Below are positions 60,852 through 64,000 of a stretch of DNA of 64,000 nt, in pieces. Positions within the stretch are counted from its first letter, which is position 1; the number at the start of each line of letters is the position of its first letter. The translations under genes were made by a program, and so were the position numbers. A model generated the notes under the pieces. It saw only the letters and a list, made by a program, of their open reading frames with translations, had not been told where the DNA came from and did not search any database. The stretch is from Dyadobacter sp. CECT 9275 (GTDB lineage Bacteria > Bacteroidota > Bacteroidia > Cytophagales > Spirosomataceae), in assembly GCF_907164905.1 (NCBI RefSeq), contig NZ_CAJRAF010000002.1:1488001-1552000 (forward strand), written 5' to 3'.

Positions 60852-62483
60852 ATGTCTAAGAAAATATTTTTTGACACAGAAGCACGTGACAAAATCAAGC
60901 GTGGTGTAGATACCCTGGCTGACGCCGTTAAAGTAACCTTAGGACCTCGTGGCCGTAACGTTGTAATCGATAAAAAATTCGGTTCTCCAAGCATCACAAA
61001 GGATGGTGTAACAGTTGCGAAGGAAATCGACCTGAAAGATCCTATCGAAAACATGGGCGCTCAGTTGGTGAAAGAAGTGGCTTCAAAAACTGCTGATTCT
61101 GCTGGTGACGGTACTACAACTGCAACTGTACTGGCACAGGCGATTTATTCAATCGGTGTGAAAAACGTAGCAGCTGGTGCTAACCCCATGGATCTGAAAC
61201 GTGGTATTGAAAAAGCAGTTGCTGTTATCACAAAAAATCTTGAAGGACAGAAAAAAGTGATTTCTACTTCAAAAGAAATCGCTCAGGTTGCAACTATTTC
61301 TGCTAACCATGATGAGGAAATCGGTAATATGATTGCCGAAGCGATGGAAAAAGTAGGAAAAGAAGGTGTGATCACTGTGGAAGAAGCACGTGGTACTGAA
61401 ACAGAAGTGAAAACTGTTGAAGGTATGCAGTTTGACCGCGGATACCTATCTCCCTACTTTGTGACCAATACAGAGAAAATGGAAGCTGAGCTGGAACGCC
61501 CTTACATTTTGATCTCTGAGAAGAAAGTTTCTTCTATGAAAGAACTTCTTCCGGTATTGGAAGCGGTTGCTCAAACCGGCCGTCCTTTGCTTATTCTGTC
61601 AGAAGATGTTGACGGAGAGGCGCTTGCTACATTGGTAGTAAACAAAATCCGTGGTGCCTTGAAAGTAGCTGCTGTAAAAGCTCCTGGTTTTGGTGATCGT
61701 CGTAAAGCGATGCTCGAAGATATCGCCATCATCACAGGCGGACAGGTGATCAGCGAAGAACGTGGTTTCAAACTGGAAAACGTAACACTGGACTACCTGG
61801 GAACTTGCGAAAAAGCCATCATTGACAAAGACAACACAACGTTGGTAAACGGTGCCGGAAATTCTGAGGATATCCAGGGCCGCGTGAACCAGATCAAAGC
61901 ACAGATCGAAAATACAACTTCGGATTACGATCGTGAAAAACTTCAGGAACGTCTTGCAAAACTGTCGGGCGGTGTAGCGATCCTTTACATTGGTGCGGCT
62001 ACTGAGGTTGAAATGAAAGAGAAAAAAGACCGTGTTGACGATGCCCTGCATGCCACCCGTGCTGCTGTTGAAGAAGGTATCGTAGCAGGTGGTGGTGTTG
62101 CCTATATCCGTGCAACTACTGCCCTGGAAGGCTTAACCGGAAACAACGAAGACGAAACAACCGGTATCAACATCATCCGTGTTGCGCTGGAAGCTCCTCT
62201 GAGAACCATCGTTTCCAACTCAGGCCAGGAACCATCCGTAGTTGTTCAGAAAGTAAAAGAAGGAACAGGTTCATACGGATACAATGCCAAAGACAATGTT
62301 TATACCGACTTGCTGGAAGCTGGTATCATAGATCCTAAAAAAGTTTCACGCCTTGCTTTGGAAAACGCTGCTTCAATCGCAGGTCTTCTATTGACAACTG
62401 AATGTGTGATTGCTGACGAACCAGAAGAAAATGCAGCTCCTGCAGGCCATGGCCACGGAGGCGGCATGGGTGGAATGATGTAA
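60852..62483 (+). CDS. groEL: Chaperonin GroEL
   Basis: 543 residues, normal length; the tetradecameric ATP-driven folding chamber. Motifs seen are [44 protein letters not shown] (catalytic Asp), the apical domain [31 protein letters not shown], and [18 protein letters not shown] in the equatorial domain. The C-terminus [12 protein letters not shown] is the flexible GGM tail with His inserts. It is followed by a strong terminator. Codon choice looks biased as in highly expressed genes. Confidence 0.99.
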   Translation: MSKKIFFDTEARDKIKRGVDTLADAVKVTLGPRGRNVVIDKKFGSPSITKDGVTVAKEIDLKDPIENMGAQLVKEVASKTADSAGDGTTTATVLAQAIYSIGVKNVAAGANPMDLKRGIEKAVAVITKNLEGQKKVISTSKEIAQVATISANHDEEIGNMIAEAMEKVGKEGVITVEEARGTETEVKTVEGMQFDRGYLSPYFVTNTEKMEAELERPYILISEKKVSSMKELLPVLEAVAQTGRPLLILSEDVDGEALATLVVNKIRGALKVAAVKAPGFGDRRKAMLEDIAIITGGQVISEERGFKLENVTLDYLGTCEKAIIDKDNTTLVNGAGNSEDIQGRVNQIKAQIENTTSDYDREKLQERLAKLSGGVAILYIGAATEVEMKEKKDRVDDALHATRAAVEEGIVAGGGVAYIRATTALEGLTGNNEDETTGINIIRVALEAPLRTIVSNSGQEPSVVVQKVKEGTGSYGYNAKDNVYTDLLEAGIIDPKKVSRLALENAASIAGLLLTTECVIADEPEENAAPAGHGHGGGMGGMM

Positions 62484-62505
62484 TATCAACCACTGCTTTG
62501 ATTAT

Positions 62506-62545
62506 ACGGAAAAAGCCGGTAGCTATGCTGACCGGCTTTTTCCGT
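62506..62545 (+). terminator. Terminator of groESL
   Basis: Perfect 15-bp arms (62506-62520 and 62531-62545) with a 10-nt loop, and the right arm contains CTTTTT. It lies 22 nt after the groEL stop. Confidence 0.85.
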
Positions 62546-62588
62546 TAACAATGGATATATTTTCGAAACGGACAGCTCAAAAAAATAA

Positions 62589-62609
62589 CCGTCCGGAAAA
62601 TCCAGACGG
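62589..62609 (-). terminator. Terminator of lolD
   Basis: On the minus strand CCGTCTGGA and TCCGGACGG pair with one G-T around a 3-nt loop, and a T-rich tract follows (62578-62586 read on the minus strand). It lies 105 nt after the lolD stop. Confidence 0.55.
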
Positions 62610-62713
62610 CTATTCACTTTACTCAACGTTATGAAAAACTTCGGCATTATGACGGAGGCTTTTAAAGCAAGTCACACAGTCATAAAAGAAAAACATAACT
62701 TTTCGTAAAATTT

Positions 62714-63376
62714 CTATTCCGACATGCTGCCATCCTGCATCAGCAGCCTCCTGTCGGCCATTTCGGCAAGTTCTTCATTGTGAGTAACAATTACGAATGT
62801 GTGCCCGAAATCATCCCTCAGTTTAAAAAAGAGTTTGTGCAGGTCCAGCGCATTCTGAGAGTCCAGGTTGCCACTAGGCTCATCCGCAAGAATGATGGCA
62901 GGGCTGTTTAGAAGGGCCCTGGCCACGGCCACCCGCTGCTGTTCTCCGCCCGAAAGCTGCGACGGCAGGTGATTCGCCCGCTCTCTGAGCCCCAATAAGT
63001 CCAGGAGCTCCTTGCCTCTTGACACAATATCTTTTTCTTTTTTCCCACCCTGAATATATCCTGGCATACAAACATTTTCAAGAGCGGTAAACTCTGCCAG
63101 CAGATTATGAAACTGGAAAATAAAACCGATTTTTTCATTCCGGAATCTGGCCAGTTCCTTATCCCTCAGTCCCAGTGCATTGACTCCCTCAATCCATACC
63201 TCCCCGGAGTCGGGCTTGTCAAGTGTACCCAATATTTGCAGAAAAGTGCTTTTTCCGGCTCCGGAAGGGCCAACAATAGCTACAACCTCCCCCTTCCCTA
63301 CTTCCAGGTCAATCCCTTTGAGAACCTGCAGAGATCCATAATTACGTTTGATTCCTTTGGCCTGGAGTAATTTCAT
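62714..63376 (-). CDS. lolD: ABC transporter ATP-binding protein, LolD type
   Basis: 220 residues. A LolD/MacB-class ATPase that powers release of lipoproteins (or an FtsX-like permease) from the cytoplasmic membrane. Motifs are Walker [11 protein letters not shown]-loop in [18 protein letters not shown], signature [15 protein letters not shown], Walker [14 protein letters not shown] and His-switch VTHN. The FQFHNLL sequence is that of LolD. The permease partners (LolC/E) are not in the window, which is normal in Bacteroidota. It is divergent from sucC. Confidence 0.92.
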   Translation of the reverse strand: MKLLQAKGIKRNYGSLQVLKGIDLEVGKGEVVAIVGPSGAGKSTFLQILGTLDKPDSGEVWIEGVNALGLRDKELARFRNEKIGFIFQFHNLLAEFTALENVCMPGYIQGGKKEKDIVSRGKELLDLLGLRERANHLPSQLSGGEQQRVAVARALLNSPAIILADEPSGNLDSQNALDLHKLFFKLRDDFGHTFVIVTHNEELAEMADRRLLMQDGSMSE

Positions 63377-63464
63377 GAATCGAAAAGATAATTGGGCAAA
63401 AAACTACCCCCGTTTTGATTAATTCCTTAATTTGCCGTGAAAATACCAATTTACTTTTATACTC

Positions 63465-64000
63465 ATGAATATTCACGAATATCAAGGCAAAAGCGTTCTC
63501 AAAAAATATGGTGTACGTATTCAGGAAGGGCTTGTTGCAGACACTCCTGACAAAGCTGTAGAAGTTGCGCGTGAGCTAAGCCAGCAAACTGGTACCAAGT
63601 GGTATGTGGTTAAATCACAGATACATGCCGGTGGCCGTGGAAAAGGCAAGATTGTAGGCACCGAACAGCGCGGTGTAGCACTTGCAAAATCAGTAGAGGA
63701 TGTCCGCACGATATCGAACAACATTCTTGGAAAAGTGCTTGTTACGCATCAGACCGGCCCGGATGGTAAGCGTGTAAATAAGGTTCTTATAGCAGAAGAT
63801 GTATACTACCCTGGCCCGAGTGAACCCAAAGAATACTATTTGTCGATCCTGCTGGACCGCGCCCAGAACCGGAACGTGATCATGGCAAGTACAGAAGGTG
63901 GTATGGATATTGAGGAGGTTGCAGAACATACTCCCGAAAAAATAATGAAAGAGTGGATCGACCCGCGTGTTGGTCTGCAGCCGTTCCAGGCTCGTAAGGT
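63465..64000 (+). CDS. sucC: Succinyl-CoA ligase (ADP-forming) beta subunit, 5' part
   Basis: The first 178 residues are seen; the gene runs beyond the window. It catalyses the substrate-level phosphorylation step of the TCA cycle with SucD. The ATP-grasp fold begins [17 protein letters not shown], then [19 protein letters not shown] (ATP-binding), [22 protein letters not shown] and [19 protein letters not shown]. The start at 63465 is the conserved one. The leader shares a 16-bp identical block with that of rpe (63418-63438). Confidence 0.97.
   Translation, partial: MNIHEYQGKSVLKKYGVRIQEGLVADTPDKAVEVARELSQQTGTKWYVVKSQIHAGGRGKGKIVGTEQRGVALAKSVEDVRTISNNILGKVLVTHQTGPDGKRVNKVLIAEDVYYPGPSEPKEYYLSILLDRAQNRNVIMASTEGGMDIEEVAEHTPEKIMKEWIDPRVGLQPFQARK

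Noticed and set aside
1..64000. Prophage, insertion sequence, CRISPR array, toxin-antitoxin or tRNA/rRNA gene
   Set aside because: No transposase, integrase, repeat-spacer pattern or structural RNA was seen in any gap; nearly all bases belong to ordinary chromosomal genes.

Overview
The window comes from a Bacteroidota chromosome, most likely order Cytophagales and a Dyadobacter/Spirosomataceae-type genome. The evidence is a SusC/SusD pair with accessory lipoproteins, an orphan FecR anti-sigma factor, a TonB receptor of the OMP_b-brl_3 type, a lipoprotein TamA homologue (TamL), the order miaB - sigma-54 regulator - lptE - secG - groESL, -7 boxes of the form TAnnTTTG, and almost no Shine-Dalgarno sequences. 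The genus is an inference. I saw no rRNA, tRNA, CRISPR array, insertion sequence or phage gene.

Layout. 1-8.1 kb: the tail of a Uma2-type nuclease, two secreted propeller proteins on the minus strand, rpe translationally coupled to an apiosidase-like (DUF4038) protein, and an OmpA/PD40 protein. 8.2-21.5 kb: a plus-strand surface-glycan locus. It holds a GT39-like transferase, a two-gene (split) transketolase whose halves flank an SDR-epimerase/GT2 fusion, a GT-C-like membrane protein, an OafA-type acyltransferase, a second GT2, a large membrane-anchored protein and an AlgX-like SGNH protein. 21.5-28.1 kb: a Gly-rich TonB receptor and a 1203-residue hybrid histidine kinase. 28.2-31.9 kb: rsmA, mgtE and L-serine dehydratase. 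32-36 kb: an orphan FecR, a CE15-like esterase and a purple acid phosphatase. 36-40.4 kb: a NarL-type response regulator and TPR histidine kinase, a 45-bp perfect palindrome, a small lipoprotein and a secreted unknown. 40.5-48 kb: an M20 amidohydrolase and a SusC-SusD-lipoprotein-lipoprotein operon. 48.5-64 kb: mostly housekeeping genes (an ICMT-like methyltransferase, an alaA-like aminotransferase, a queuosine-precursor transporter, a SPOUT rRNA methylase, tamL, miaB, a sigma-54 activator, lptE, a TPR-like protein, secG, an unknown conserved protein, groES, groEL, lolD and the start of sucC).

How genes work together. The strongest candidate for an undescribed system is 10.2-21.5 kb. The transketolase halves, the epimerase-GT2 fusion and the GT-C protein overlap by 4-8 nt. 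They could form one pathway that makes an unusual sugar (ketol transfer plus SDR chemistry), loads it on polyprenyl phosphate and transfers it outside the cytoplasmic membrane, where the acyltransferase and the SGNH protein may decorate the product. The second candidate is regulatory: the TPR kinase/NarL regulator pair is divergent from a small lipoprotein, and the 45-bp palindrome between them abuts the lipoprotein's predicted -33 element. All functions are read from sequence by eye; no database search was run.
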